From: 2-01-FULL-51-21 sp964348955
GTDB lineage: Bacteria; Patescibacteriota; Minisyncoccia; Phycocordibacterales; 2-01-FULL-51-21
DNA: 17,744 bases
Assembly (NCBI GenBank): GCA_964348955.1
Contig: CAYGEN010000013.1
Location: 1-17,744 of the forward strand
Direction of reading: 5' to 3'
A program made the position numbers and the translations under genes. Below the pieces are notes generated by a model. That model searched no databases. It worked only from the letters and a program-made list of their open reading frames with translations, and was not told where the DNA came from. Positions 1 to 6,578 of the stretch are shown here, piece after piece. Numbering within the stretch: the first letter of the stretch is position 1; each line of letters begins with the position of its first letter.

Positions 1-2392
1 AGATTGCTCCTATAAGATGCGTATTTTGATGCACTTCGCGAAGTTTTGCTTTTTCTTCGCTAGAAATGGCGCCCGCGCCGATATTCGGCAAAAGGCGCAA
101 AATCATGCCGACATATGATTCTTCCATGTTTCTAAAAAGCCGGAGGCCTTCTTTGCGGTACTCAACGAGCGGGTCGCGCTGACCGTAGGCGCGCAAATTG
201 ACGCTTCCGCGCAGATAATCCATCGCCTCAAGATGCTCAATCCAAAGCGTGTCTATGGCTTGAAGAAAAAGTCGTCGTGCGCCTCGCTCAAATTCTACCT
301 CCCCTTGCTCCATTTTCATTTTCTCAACGAAAGTGCGCATTTCTTCGTTATCGCCGATCGTCTCGTCAAGCACCGCTTTAAACTCCTCATCGGTCCCCAC
401 AAGTGCTACACGCCGGCGTGCATAAATTGTCTGACGCTGTTGGTTCAGCACCGTGTCATATTCCAGCGTATGCTTGCGCGCATCAAAGTTAAATCCTTCA
501 ATCTTGGACTGTGCGGATTCAAGCGAACGAGTGATAAGCGAATTTTCTATCGGTTCATCCTCTGGAATGCCGAAGCGCCCCATCATTCTCTTTATCGTCT
601 CGGAAGCAAATACGCGCATGAGTGTATCTTCAAGTGATACAAAAAACTGCGTTTCGCCGGGGTCGCCCTGACGTCCCGCACGTCCACGCAACTGATTATC
701 TATACGTCGCGCTTCATGCCGCTCGGTACCAAGCACAAAAAGTCCGCCGCTATTTTTCACATTTTCGTAATCCTCCGATGTTGTCGGGTTGCCGCCAAGC
801 TTGATATCTACTCCGCGACCAGCCATGTTGGTTGCAAGAGTCACCCGCCCATTCACGCCGGCCTGTGCGATAATTTCTCCCTCATGCTCGTGATTCTTGG
901 CATTCAGCATTTCAAATTGAACACCCTCCTTTGTAAGATACTTGCCGAGCAGTTCGTTTTTTTCTATGGAAACGGTGCCAATGAGCACGGGCTGTCCCCT
1001 CGCATGGAGCTCACTAATTTTGCGTGCCACCGCTTTGAACTTTCCCGCTTCTGTTTGAAAAATGAGATCGTTTCGGTCAAGACGCATTGCCTTTTGGTTC
1101 GTTGGTATTTGCATCACCTCAAGTCCATACACCTTGTAAAATTCTTCCGATGAGGTTGCGGCGGTTCCCGTCATGCCCGAGAGCTTCTTATACAGGCGAA
1201 AATAATTTTGGAAGGTAATGGACGCAAAAGTACGTGACTCTTTCTGCACCGCAACACCTTCTTTTGCTTCCACTCCCTGATGTAAACCCTCCGACCACCG
1301 GCGACCGGGCTGTAGCCGCCCGGTAAACTCGTCTACAATGACCACCTCTCCGCCCTGAACCACATAATCGCGGTCTCGCTCGAAAAGCGCTTTCGCTCGC
1401 ACAGCCGTTTCAAGGTGATGCACATACTTGATGCCCCGCTCGGTATATATATTCTCAACATCTAACAATTTTTCCGCTTTTTCAATGCCCGCATCGGTGA
1501 GTGAAATGGCTTTAAGTTTTTCGTCAACGGTGTAGTCAATGCCTGGCGTCAATTCGCGGGCAATGATTGAAAAGCGAAGATATAAATCCTCCGATTCGGC
1601 TGCGGGCGCTGAAATAATAAGCGGGGTACGCGCCTCATCAATAAGGATCGAGTCAATTTCGTCCACAATGGCATAGCTGAACCCTCTCTGGCGAAGCGCT
1701 CTTGGCTCATACTCAATATTATCGCGCAAATAATCAAAACCAAATTCATTATTCGTTCCATACGTAATATCGGCCATATATGCTTCTTGCCTCGACACCG
1801 GCCGTAAAAATTCATGCACTACCTTAAAGGAACCTAGCGTATCTCGTATTTTGTCTAACCCTCCTTCCTGTGGTGAGTTGTTGGTTGTGTGTCTTGTGTC
1901 ATATATATATGAAGCCTCGTGATTTATCACGCCGACAGAAATTCCGAGAAAATCATAAATCTGTCCCATCCACACGCCATCGCGGCGGGAGAGATAGTCA
2001 TTTACGGTTACGATATGCACCCCTTTGCTATTGAGCGCGTTCAAATAGGCAGGGAGTGTTGCAACGAGTGTTTTACCCTCGCCTGTGCGCATTTCAGCAA
2101 TGCCGCCATGATGAAGTGCGATACCCCCCAAGAGCTGTACGTCAAAATGACGCTCCCCAAGGGAGCGTTTTGCGGCTTCGCGAACCACCGCGAACGCCTC
2201 GGGCAAAAGATCGTCAAGCGTCGCGCCTGCCTCGAGTTTTGCTTTAAAGGCGGGCGTTTTATCCTTGAGTGCTGAATCTGACAGTCCCCGCACAACCTCT
2301 TCAAACTGGTTAATTACGGCAACGGTTTTTTCGAACTGCTTGAGCATTCTGGCGCCCTCGGCGCCTTTAAACAAGCCGCGTAGTGCAAACAT
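1..2392 (-). CDS. secA: Preprotein translocase ATPase SecA (3' end cut by window edge)
   Basis: SecA is the cytoplasmic motor that drives unfolded preproteins through the SecYEG channel. The frame is open for 797 codons from ATG at 2392 and leaves the window without a stop, so the C-terminal end is missing. Visible motifs are MRTGEGKT (Walker A, residues 101-108), DEIDSILIDEARTP from residue 244 (Walker B region), MTGTAATSSEEF (407-418) and QLRGRAGRQGDPG (567-579, arginine-finger helicase motif). Between Walker A and MADITYGTNNE (206-216) there are roughly 35 more residues than in E. coli SecA, around residues 155-195. A zinc-finger tail cannot be judged. No strong Shine-Dalgarno site precedes the ATG. 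A TACAAT hexamer lies 10 bases before it, and the terminator at 2442-2480 separates it from the upstream mini-gene, so secA probably has its own promoter. The identification is very secure. Confidence 0.98.
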   Translation of the reverse strand, partial: MFALRGLFKGAEGARMLKQFEKTVAVINQFEEVVRGLSDSALKDKTPAFKAKLEAGATLDDLLPEAFAVVREAAKRSLGERHFDVQLLGGIALHHGGIAEMRTGEGKTLVATLPAYLNALNSKGVHIVTVNDYLSRRDGVWMGQIYDFLGISVGVINHEASYIYDTRHTTNNSPQEGGLDKIRDTLGSFKVVHEFLRPVSRQEAYMADITYGTNNEFGFDYLRDNIEYEPRALRQRGFSYAIVDEIDSILIDEARTPLIISAPAAESEDLYLRFSIIARELTPGIDYTVDEKLKAISLTDAGIEKAEKLLDVENIYTERGIKYVHHLETAVRAKALFERDRDYVVQGGEVVIVDEFTGRLQPGRRWSEGLHQGVEAKEGVAVQKESRTFASITFQNYFRLYKKLSGMTGTAATSSEEFYKVYGLEVMQIPTNQKAMRLDRNDLIFQTEAGKFKAVARKISELHARGQPVLIGTVSIEKNELLGKYLTKEGVQFEMLNAKNHEHEGEIIAQAGVNGRVTLATNMAGRGVDIKLGGNPTTSEDYENVKNSGGLFVLGTERHEARRIDNQLRGRAGRQGDPGETQFFVSLEDTLMRVFASETIKRMMGRFGIPEDEPIENSLITRSLESAQSKIEGFNFDARKHTLEYDTVLNQQRQTIYARRRVALVGTDEEFKAVLDETIGDNEEMRTFVEKMKMEQGEVEFERGARRLFLQAIDTLWIEHLEAMDYLRGSVNLRAYGQRDPLVEYRKEGLRLFRNMEESYVGMILRLLPNIGAGAISSEEKAKLREVHQNTHLIGAI

Positions 2393-2441
2393 ACGAAGCC
2401 CATTGTAGCTCAAAACTGGACTTGCCGCCAGCAAAACAGAA

Positions 2442-2480
2442 AAGCAAAAAACCACACCGGACTGGTGTGGTTTTTTGCTT
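2442..2480 (-). terminator. Bidirectional rho-independent terminator
   Basis: A perfect 17-base inverted repeat (2442-2458 and 2464-2480) surrounds the 5-base loop GGACT. The arms carry a run of A on one side and a run of T on the other, with a GC-rich inner stem, as in bidirectional terminators. It begins 14 bases after the stop of the 20-codon mini-gene and ends 49 bases before secA, so on the minus strand it would end the mini-gene transcript. Confidence 0.88.
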
Positions 2481-2494
2481 ACAGTGCGAAGAAA

Positions 2495-2557
2495 CTATCT
2501 CTTCTTGCGGCGCGCAGCCTTTTTTGCGGTCTTCTTAGCCGCTTTTCGTTTTACCAT
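2495..2557 (-). CDS. 20-residue lysine/arginine-rich peptide
   Basis: The minus strand carries ATG at 2557 followed by 19 codons and TAG at 2495. The product is MVKRKAAKKTAKKAARRKKR, made almost only of K, R and A with one T and one V. The AAKK repeats recall the C-terminal tails of histone H1-like and other bacterial nucleic-acid-binding proteins. I do not recognise a named family. It is supported as a gene by its clean frame, a promoter-like sequence about 115 bases upstream (2671-2699) and a strong terminator 14 bases after the stop, which together make an isolated short transcription unit between murB and secA. No clear Shine-Dalgarno site is present. A role in binding DNA, RNA or ribosomes is inferred from charge only. 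The alternative is a small RNA whose sequence happens to contain this frame. Confidence 0.6.
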   Translation of the reverse strand: MVKRKAAKKTAKKAARRKKR

Positions 2558-2615
2558 AGTTATTAGTCGTTAGATTATTCCTAAACCGCCACGCAACAAT
2601 TTCGACCATTTTCTC

Positions 2616-2633
2616 TGTTGAAATGTTTCAACA
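2616..2633. promoter_or_regulatory. 18-base dyad in the mini-gene leader
   Basis: TGTTGAAA and TTTCAACA form a perfect dyad around a 2-base centre. The centre is too small for a good RNA hairpin loop, so a dimeric protein binding site is more likely than a terminator. It lies between the promoter-like sequence at 2671-2699 and the mini-gene start at 2557, where a bound repressor could act. A second palindrome, AATTTTAAAATT, lies beside it at 2638-2649. Confidence 0.35.
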
Positions 2634-2670
2634 AGAAAATTTTAAAATTATTACCCGGTCGTTATCATTA

Positions 2671-2699
2671 AGTATTGCGTACAATATATATCACGACAA
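2671..2699 (-). promoter_or_regulatory. Sigma-70-like promoter for the basic mini-gene
   Basis: Read on the minus strand, TTGTCG (2699-2694) and AATACT (2676-2671) are separated by 17 bases and sit in an AT-rich 80-base stretch after murB. The predicted start near 2664 would give a leader of about 107 bases before the mini-gene ATG. It is a sequence match only. The neighbouring ATATAT-rich bases offer alternative -10 boxes. Confidence 0.4.
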
Positions 2700-2717
2700 T
2701 CTTTTTTTTAAAAAATA

Positions 2718-2726
2718 TGTGGATAA
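2718..2726 (-). other. Single perfect DnaA-box 9-mer
   Basis: The minus strand reads TTATCCACA, the consensus E. coli DnaA box, just after the murB stop and next to an AT-rich stretch (2636-2716). I found no second box in the same gap and no dnaA or dnaN nearby, so an origin is not supported. It may be a lone regulatory or titration box, or chance. Confidence 0.2.
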
Positions 2727-2731
2727 CTTTT

Positions 2732-3772
2732 TTACAAGCGTGCTTCAACAAAAATAATTTCCGGTTGAATGTTGATACCGACACGCTCAAAAACATTTTG
2801 AGTAATGAGCGCCGAAAGATTTTTTACGTCGCGTGCGCTTGCACCGCCAAAATTAGTCAGCACGAGCGCATGGTGTTCAAAAACACCTGCGTCTCCTACT
2901 CTAAATCCTTTCCACCCGAGCTGCTCCAGAAGCCACCCAAGAGCTATTTTTGTCCTATTACCGCCCATGGGGAAATGAGGCAGCTCGGGAAACTGAAGGA
3001 GAAGTTTTTCGAGTTCCTGCTCGGACACTATGGGGTTTTTAAAAAAGGAACCGGCAGTACCGGCCGTGCGCATACTGGGAAATTTACGGCTTCGTATCTG
3101 CAATACCGCTTCCCGCACATCCTCTAGCGAAGGCGAGTCGGCTGCAACAATCTCCCCAAAGTACCTTTGAAGGTCATGGTACGCCACCTTGACCGAACTC
3201 ATCTTTTCCAAGCGAAAGTGCACATGGGTAACGACTAAATGCCTTCCAGCGTCTGTTTTAAAAAAACTATTTCGGTATGCGAACGCGCATTTCTCGCGCG
3301 ACAGAAGCATCCTTTCTCCGCTTAAGGTGTCAACTGCCGCCACCTCGGTGATGACATCGGCCGCTTCAGCGCCGTAGGCGCCGATATTTTGGATTGGTGC
3401 AGCTCCCACGCTACCCGGAATGCCGGAAAGATTCTCAACACCAAACAATCCCTGCGCCACGGCCGTTTGCACAAAACCGTCCCATGATTCCCCGGCGCCA
3501 ACCACCGCTTCAACAAAATTTCCCCTATCAAAAAAAGACATCCCTTTTATTTCGATTTTAAGCACCAGCCCGGGAAATCCTTCATCGGCGACAAGTACAT
3601 TTGAACCGCCGCCGAGCACGAAGTATGGAATCTTTTTTTCTTGCGCATACCGAACCGCCTCCATCAACAAAATGACATTCGAAACCCGCGCGACAAAGCG
3701 CGCAGAACCGCCAATTTGAAAGGTCGTGAGCGGTGCGAGCGGCACTTGTTCCTCTAATTGCATAGAACTCAT
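2732..3772 (-). CDS. murB: UDP-N-acetylenolpyruvoylglucosamine reductase MurB
   Basis: MurB is a cytoplasmic FAD enzyme that uses NADPH to reduce UDP-GlcNAc-enolpyruvate to UDP-MurNAc, the second committed step of peptidoglycan synthesis. The frame can open at a GTG at 3787, and I prefer the ATG at 3772 (MSSMQLEEQVPL), giving 346 residues. Counting from the GTG, the FAD-binding motif GGGSN is at 59-63, SGIPGSVGAAPIQNIGAYG at 121-139, YRNS at 171-174, GSFFKNP with the catalytic serine at 247, and the C-terminal QPEIIFVE with the catalytic glutamate at 343. All key residues are present. The length and the tyrosine-loop region fit the E. coli-like form. The gene is separated from the sugar locus by a terminator and about 550 gene-poor bases, so it is probably expressed on its own. 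Confidence 0.96.
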   Translation of the reverse strand: MSSMQLEEQVPLAPLTTFQIGGSARFVARVSNVILLMEAVRYAQEKKIPYFVLGGGSNVLVADEGFPGLVLKIEIKGMSFFDRGNFVEAVVGAGESWDGFVQTAVAQGLFGVENLSGIPGSVGAAPIQNIGAYGAEAADVITEVAAVDTLSGERMLLSREKCAFAYRNSFFKTDAGRHLVVTHVHFRLEKMSSVKVAYHDLQRYFGEIVAADSPSLEDVREAVLQIRSRKFPSMRTAGTAGSFFKNPIVSEQELEKLLLQFPELPHFPMGGNRTKIALGWLLEQLGWKGFRVGDAGVFEHHALVLTNFGGASARDVKNLSALITQNVFERVGINIQPEIIFVEARL

Positions 3773-4166
3773 TTCAATGCTAACCACTCATGTATGAAAA
3801 AATCACTCCACAAAAACTTGTTCGGCTACGGCGACCCCTGCCATCCTCCTATCCTTCTTTGACTCTGCACCGTGCCTCCCATTCGTATCTCGCCGATACG
3901 CCATCAAGGCGGTAGGTGAACCTTGGAGATATTGGAGTTGATGGGCTTTGTCGTGATGCCGTTATCATTGCACTCTATTCTCGTTGGCTTCGCTTGTGCC
4001 AAATGACGGGGAGCGGGTGCGAGCTCCAAAAATAAAAGTCTTCGTGAGTGCCGCCGCCCCCCGCCGCTTGGCGCAAGCGGACTAATCTTTTAAAGAATAC
4101 CACCAAATAAATTATCTCGCCAGCAATCAGCGCAAGCGCAGCGTAAGCGGATGAGATACGAGATAC

Positions 4167-4193
4167 GAAAAACCCGCCAGAGGCGGGTTTTTC
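4167..4193 (-). terminator. Rho-independent terminator after the sugar locus
   Basis: GAAAAACCCGCC (4167-4178) and GGCGGGTTTTTC (4182-4193) form a perfect 12-base stem with a 3-base loop and A/T tracts at both ends. It lies 133 bases after the ligase stop on the minus strand, so it can end the long sugar operon. It also lies only about 40 bases after the promoter-like site at 4239-4267. Confidence 0.88.
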
Positions 4194-4232
4194 GCAGACT
4201 TTCATTTGCGAGCCACACATTGTGGCACTCAC
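4167..4232 (-). ncRNA. Candidate 65-base terminated transcript or attenuator leader
   Basis: If the promoter-like site at 4239-4267 is active, the RNA would start near 4232, form a first hairpin (GCCACA, loop ATG, TGTGGC, about 4212-4226) and stop at the strong terminator at 4167-4193. The product would be a two-hairpin RNA of about 65 bases. Read-through would feed murB about 400 bases further on, so an attenuator is an equal possibility. No known RNA family is recognised. Both hairpins are seen in the sequence, and transcription is inferred. Confidence 0.3.
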
Positions 4233-4238
4233 CCTAAT

Positions 4239-4267
4239 AGTATACCACCTGGAGAAATTTTTTGCAA
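4239..4267 (-). promoter_or_regulatory. Strong promoter-like site downstream of the ligase gene
   Basis: On the minus strand TTGCAA (4267-4262), a 17-base spacer and TATACT (4244-4239) make a good sigma-70-type match, and TGG before TATACT gives an extended -10. It is the best promoter match I saw in the window. It points towards the terminator at 4167-4193 and then murB. Confidence 0.5.
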
Positions 4268-4325
4268 ATCCGAAGTGGCTGCATAGCGGTGAGGAGGGTC
4301 TTCGTACGCGCGTATGTAGGGCATA

Positions 4326-6527
4326 TTAAGGATTTCGTCCGGCGCGAATCTCGTTTATAAAGTACGTACCCTGGTCTTTGAATGGAGGATTGAGAACAAT
4401 CACCCTCTCAATTTCATCAATGGCGCTTTGTCGCTCTCCCACTTGCATATATATTGCCGCAAGCCGAAGATGGCTCTGCCAATCATTTGGACTGTCCGCG
4501 ACTTTCTTTTGAAGAAGCGTCATCGCCCTATTCAATTCCCCCGTGCGCTCGTAGGCTTGGATAAGACGCAGGTCGGTGATAACGGCACTGCCAAAGTGGG
4601 TAGTGAGAACCGTGTCAGCAGTCTGCGGCTGTCCCGCGTATACTGCCGCGACGGCATAGAGAATCTGTGCATCAGGATATGTTGGTTGAAGCTCATACGC
4701 CCGCTTAAATGCCTGAAGAGCGTCCTGCGGTTTACCTTGGTTTAAGAGATTGCCTCCAATCTCAAAATAAGTAACTTGTTTATTGGGAGATAGTTCTATC
4801 GCCTTTTGGAGATACGGTATCGCGTCTTGATATTTTTGCCAGTTATCAAGAAGTGTCGCCATAAACAACTGGAAGCGCGTATCGCTCGGCACTCGGTCAA
4901 TTTGTTTTTGCATTTCATTTCGCGCCAGCGTAAAGAAGTCATTCTTTACGGATTGGTCAACATCTAGCGCGTTAATTTTGCTCGCAACTTGCGCAAGCTG
5001 TTCTCGCACTTCCTGCATGCCAAACGAGTTGCGCGCAATCGCTTGATTGAATTGTGCGAGGTTTATGGAGAGATTCGACTTATTGGTGGCAGGGTCTATG
5101 TTCTGTGAAAGACCTTGTACAAGGTCACGGGCAACGAGCATTCCCTTTATATTGAACGCGTAAACGGATAGGAGCGTTAAAACAATCACGGCCGGCGCAA
5201 CGACACGGTAAACGGTGTCTTGACTGGGGGTGCGCGACTCCAAAAGAGGCGCGGTGTCAGAAGTGGAGCGCGTTTGGAGATATGCGAGAAGTGAGAAAAA
5301 GAGAATATAACTGGCAATATTATCAAAGACGAAAAAGTTATGCGCGGCGTAGGCGACTATGAGACCCGTGAGAAGTGCTTTTTCAGTTACTGAAGCGGAT
5401 GCAATTTTGCGCCATAGCGCCCGCAAACCGGCAGCATAAAGCGACAGGTACAAGAGGAGCCCCAGGAGTCCCGCCGCGATGAGCCAATCAAGAAAGACAT
5501 TGTGCACGCGGTCAAACCATGTCTCCTGGTCGTACATTTCCGGATTGTAATACTTATTAAAAACGAAATTGAAACTCTCCTGCCCCCATCCTAATATCGG
5601 GCGTTCCTTGAATCCCTGCCACGCCATACCCCAGACAAGTAAGCGGCTCTGCCCCGCCTCAAGAGAAATGGACGCAAAACGCTCAAGCACATGATTGTTT
5701 TGCACAAAAGAGGTGTGACGAATCGCAAGAAACCCGCCAACGAGAACAAGGACGCAAACCACGGTTCCGACCGCAGCTTTTCTAAGACGCGGCTTTTCCT
5801 TCCCAAAGACTGCCGTGAGCAATGCCGCCGCCAATGCCCCCGCAACAAGCCCCAAGGCAGCGCCGCGCGTGGCGGTCAAATACACAATTAAAACAAAGAA
5901 AGCCGCGAGCACGCCGTAGCTCCATTGAAGCATCTTTCGGCCTTCGGAACGCACGACGTAAAAGGCGGCAACAAAAACATGGAAGAGCATGTAGCCGCCG
6001 AGATAGGTCGCATTTCCTAGCGTGGAGTCGGGGCGATCGCCCTGGTGCATGACGAACCAGCCGAATGTTTGGGAAAGAGCATAGAGGCCGGCGATGGTAG
6101 CCGCGACAAACGAGCAGTTCCAAAAGATGCGCCACAGTTTTTCCGTCGTGAGCACGGTGCTTGCCACCACAAAATATGCAAAAAGATGCAGTATCGTGAT
6201 ATACCCTTCCATGCGCTCAAAGTTGCTCCAAAAACTCTTAAAAACATTTTCGGACATAAGAGTCGCAAAGCCAACGATAATGACAAATGCTCCGAGCGCT
6301 GAGAGGAGCAAGGATTTGCGGGGCCGGTATGCCGGATTGCGAAGCGCGAGAATAATCCATCCGCCGAGAAGTAGCTCAACGAGAATACGGAATATAAAAT
6401 TTTTGCCGGTTATATACGGGAAGAAAAGCGTCGGCAGGAGTGGTGAAGTGGCCACGATGAGCGGTACAAAGGGAATAAGAAAAATTCCCCCCAAGAGCAC
6501 TTTCCGCAGGGTTGCTTCAAAATTCAT
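4326..6527 (-). CDS. O-antigen ligase/polymerase family membrane protein with C-terminal TPR repeats
   Basis: This 733-residue protein has many hydrophobic segments from about residue 10 to 465, then a soluble tail. The segment at 303-352 (FKERPILGWGQESFNF, then WFDRVHNVFLDWLIAAGLLG) is the typical periplasmic-loop and following helix of the Wzy/WaaL O-antigen ligase family (Wzy_C). Residues about 540-715 carry TPR-like helices, such as YLQKAIELSPN and ALQAFKRAYELQP. Family members join or transfer lipid-linked glycans outside the membrane, and the TPR part would face the same side and bind partners. The ATG at 6527 is preceded by AGGTGG at 6540-6535, one of the few clear ribosome sites here. 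It is the last gene of the sugar locus and a plausible final assembly step for its sugars. Whether it is a ligase, a polymerase or a protein O-glycosyltransferase cannot be told from sequence. Confidence 0.88.
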   Translation of the reverse strand: MNFEATLRKVLLGGIFLIPFVPLIVATSPLLPTLFFPYITGKNFIFRILVELLLGGWIILALRNPAYRPRKSLLLSALGAFVIIVGFATLMSENVFKSFWSNFERMEGYITILHLFAYFVVASTVLTTEKLWRIFWNCSFVAATIAGLYALSQTFGWFVMHQGDRPDSTLGNATYLGGYMLFHVFVAAFYVVRSEGRKMLQWSYGVLAAFFVLIVYLTATRGAALGLVAGALAAALLTAVFGKEKPRLRKAAVGTVVCVLVLVGGFLAIRHTSFVQNNHVLERFASISLEAGQSRLLVWGMAWQGFKERPILGWGQESFNFVFNKYYNPEMYDQETWFDRVHNVFLDWLIAAGLLGLLLYLSLYAAGLRALWRKIASASVTEKALLTGLIVAYAAHNFFVFDNIASYILFFSLLAYLQTRSTSDTAPLLESRTPSQDTVYRVVAPAVIVLTLLSVYAFNIKGMLVARDLVQGLSQNIDPATNKSNLSINLAQFNQAIARNSFGMQEVREQLAQVASKINALDVDQSVKNDFFTLARNEMQKQIDRVPSDTRFQLFMATLLDNWQKYQDAIPYLQKAIELSPNKQVTYFEIGGNLLNQGKPQDALQAFKRAYELQPTYPDAQILYAVAAVYAGQPQTADTVLTTHFGSAVITDLRLIQAYERTGELNRAMTLLQKKVADSPNDWQSHLRLAAIYMQVGERQSAIDEIERVIVLNPPFKDQGTYFINEIRAGRNP

Positions 6528-6534
6528 AATGAGC

Positions 6535-6540
6535 CCACCT
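6535..6540 (-). promoter_or_regulatory. Shine-Dalgarno site of the ligase gene
   Basis: AGGTGG lies 7 bases before the ATG at 6527 on the minus strand. It supports this start and stands out because most genes in the window lack a clear purine-rich site. Confidence 0.6.
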
Positions 6541-6578
6541 TATCATATTCCCCCTCCGGCCGCTATCGTTTATGCACA

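Larger units (their letters stand above)
3773..4325. other. Gene-poor interval between murB and the ligase gene
   Basis: No recognisable protein or tRNA is visible in this 553-base stretch. It holds the promoter-like site at 4239-4267 and the terminator at 4167-4193. There is a small hairpin at 4064-4080 (CCGCTT, loop GGCGC, AAGCGG), a 10-base palindrome TACGCGCGTA at 4305-4314, and a 33-codon minus-strand frame at 3803-3904 (MAYRRDTNGRHGAESKKDRR and 13 further residues). That frame ends 30 bases before murB and has no recognised family or clear ribosome binding site. A longer minus frame of 85 codons (3975-4232) reads straight through the terminator hairpin and is probably not a gene. Several short stems (for example GTATC/GATAC around 3885-3899) leave open an untranslated leader or RNA. 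Confidence 0.5.

Noticed and set aside
1899..1912. CATATATATATG palindrome inside secA as a repeat insertion
   Set aside because: It encodes SYIYD, which appears to be ordinary sequence of SecA proteins in this lineage, and it does not match the repeat core.
2677..2700. GTACAATATATATCACG as a decayed copy of the palindrome family
   Set aside because: The arms do not pair and the similarity is explained by AT-rich promoter sequence.
3975..4232. 85-codon minus-strand frame (MSATMCGSQMKVCEKP and onward)
   Set aside because: It runs through the strong terminator hairpin at 4167-4193, has low-complexity and frame-artefact features and no recognisable domain. Its start coincides with the predicted transcript start.
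4305..4314. TACGCGCGTA palindrome as a further member of the repeat family
   Set aside because: It lacks the GATATATC centre and is only 10 bases, within chance expectation.
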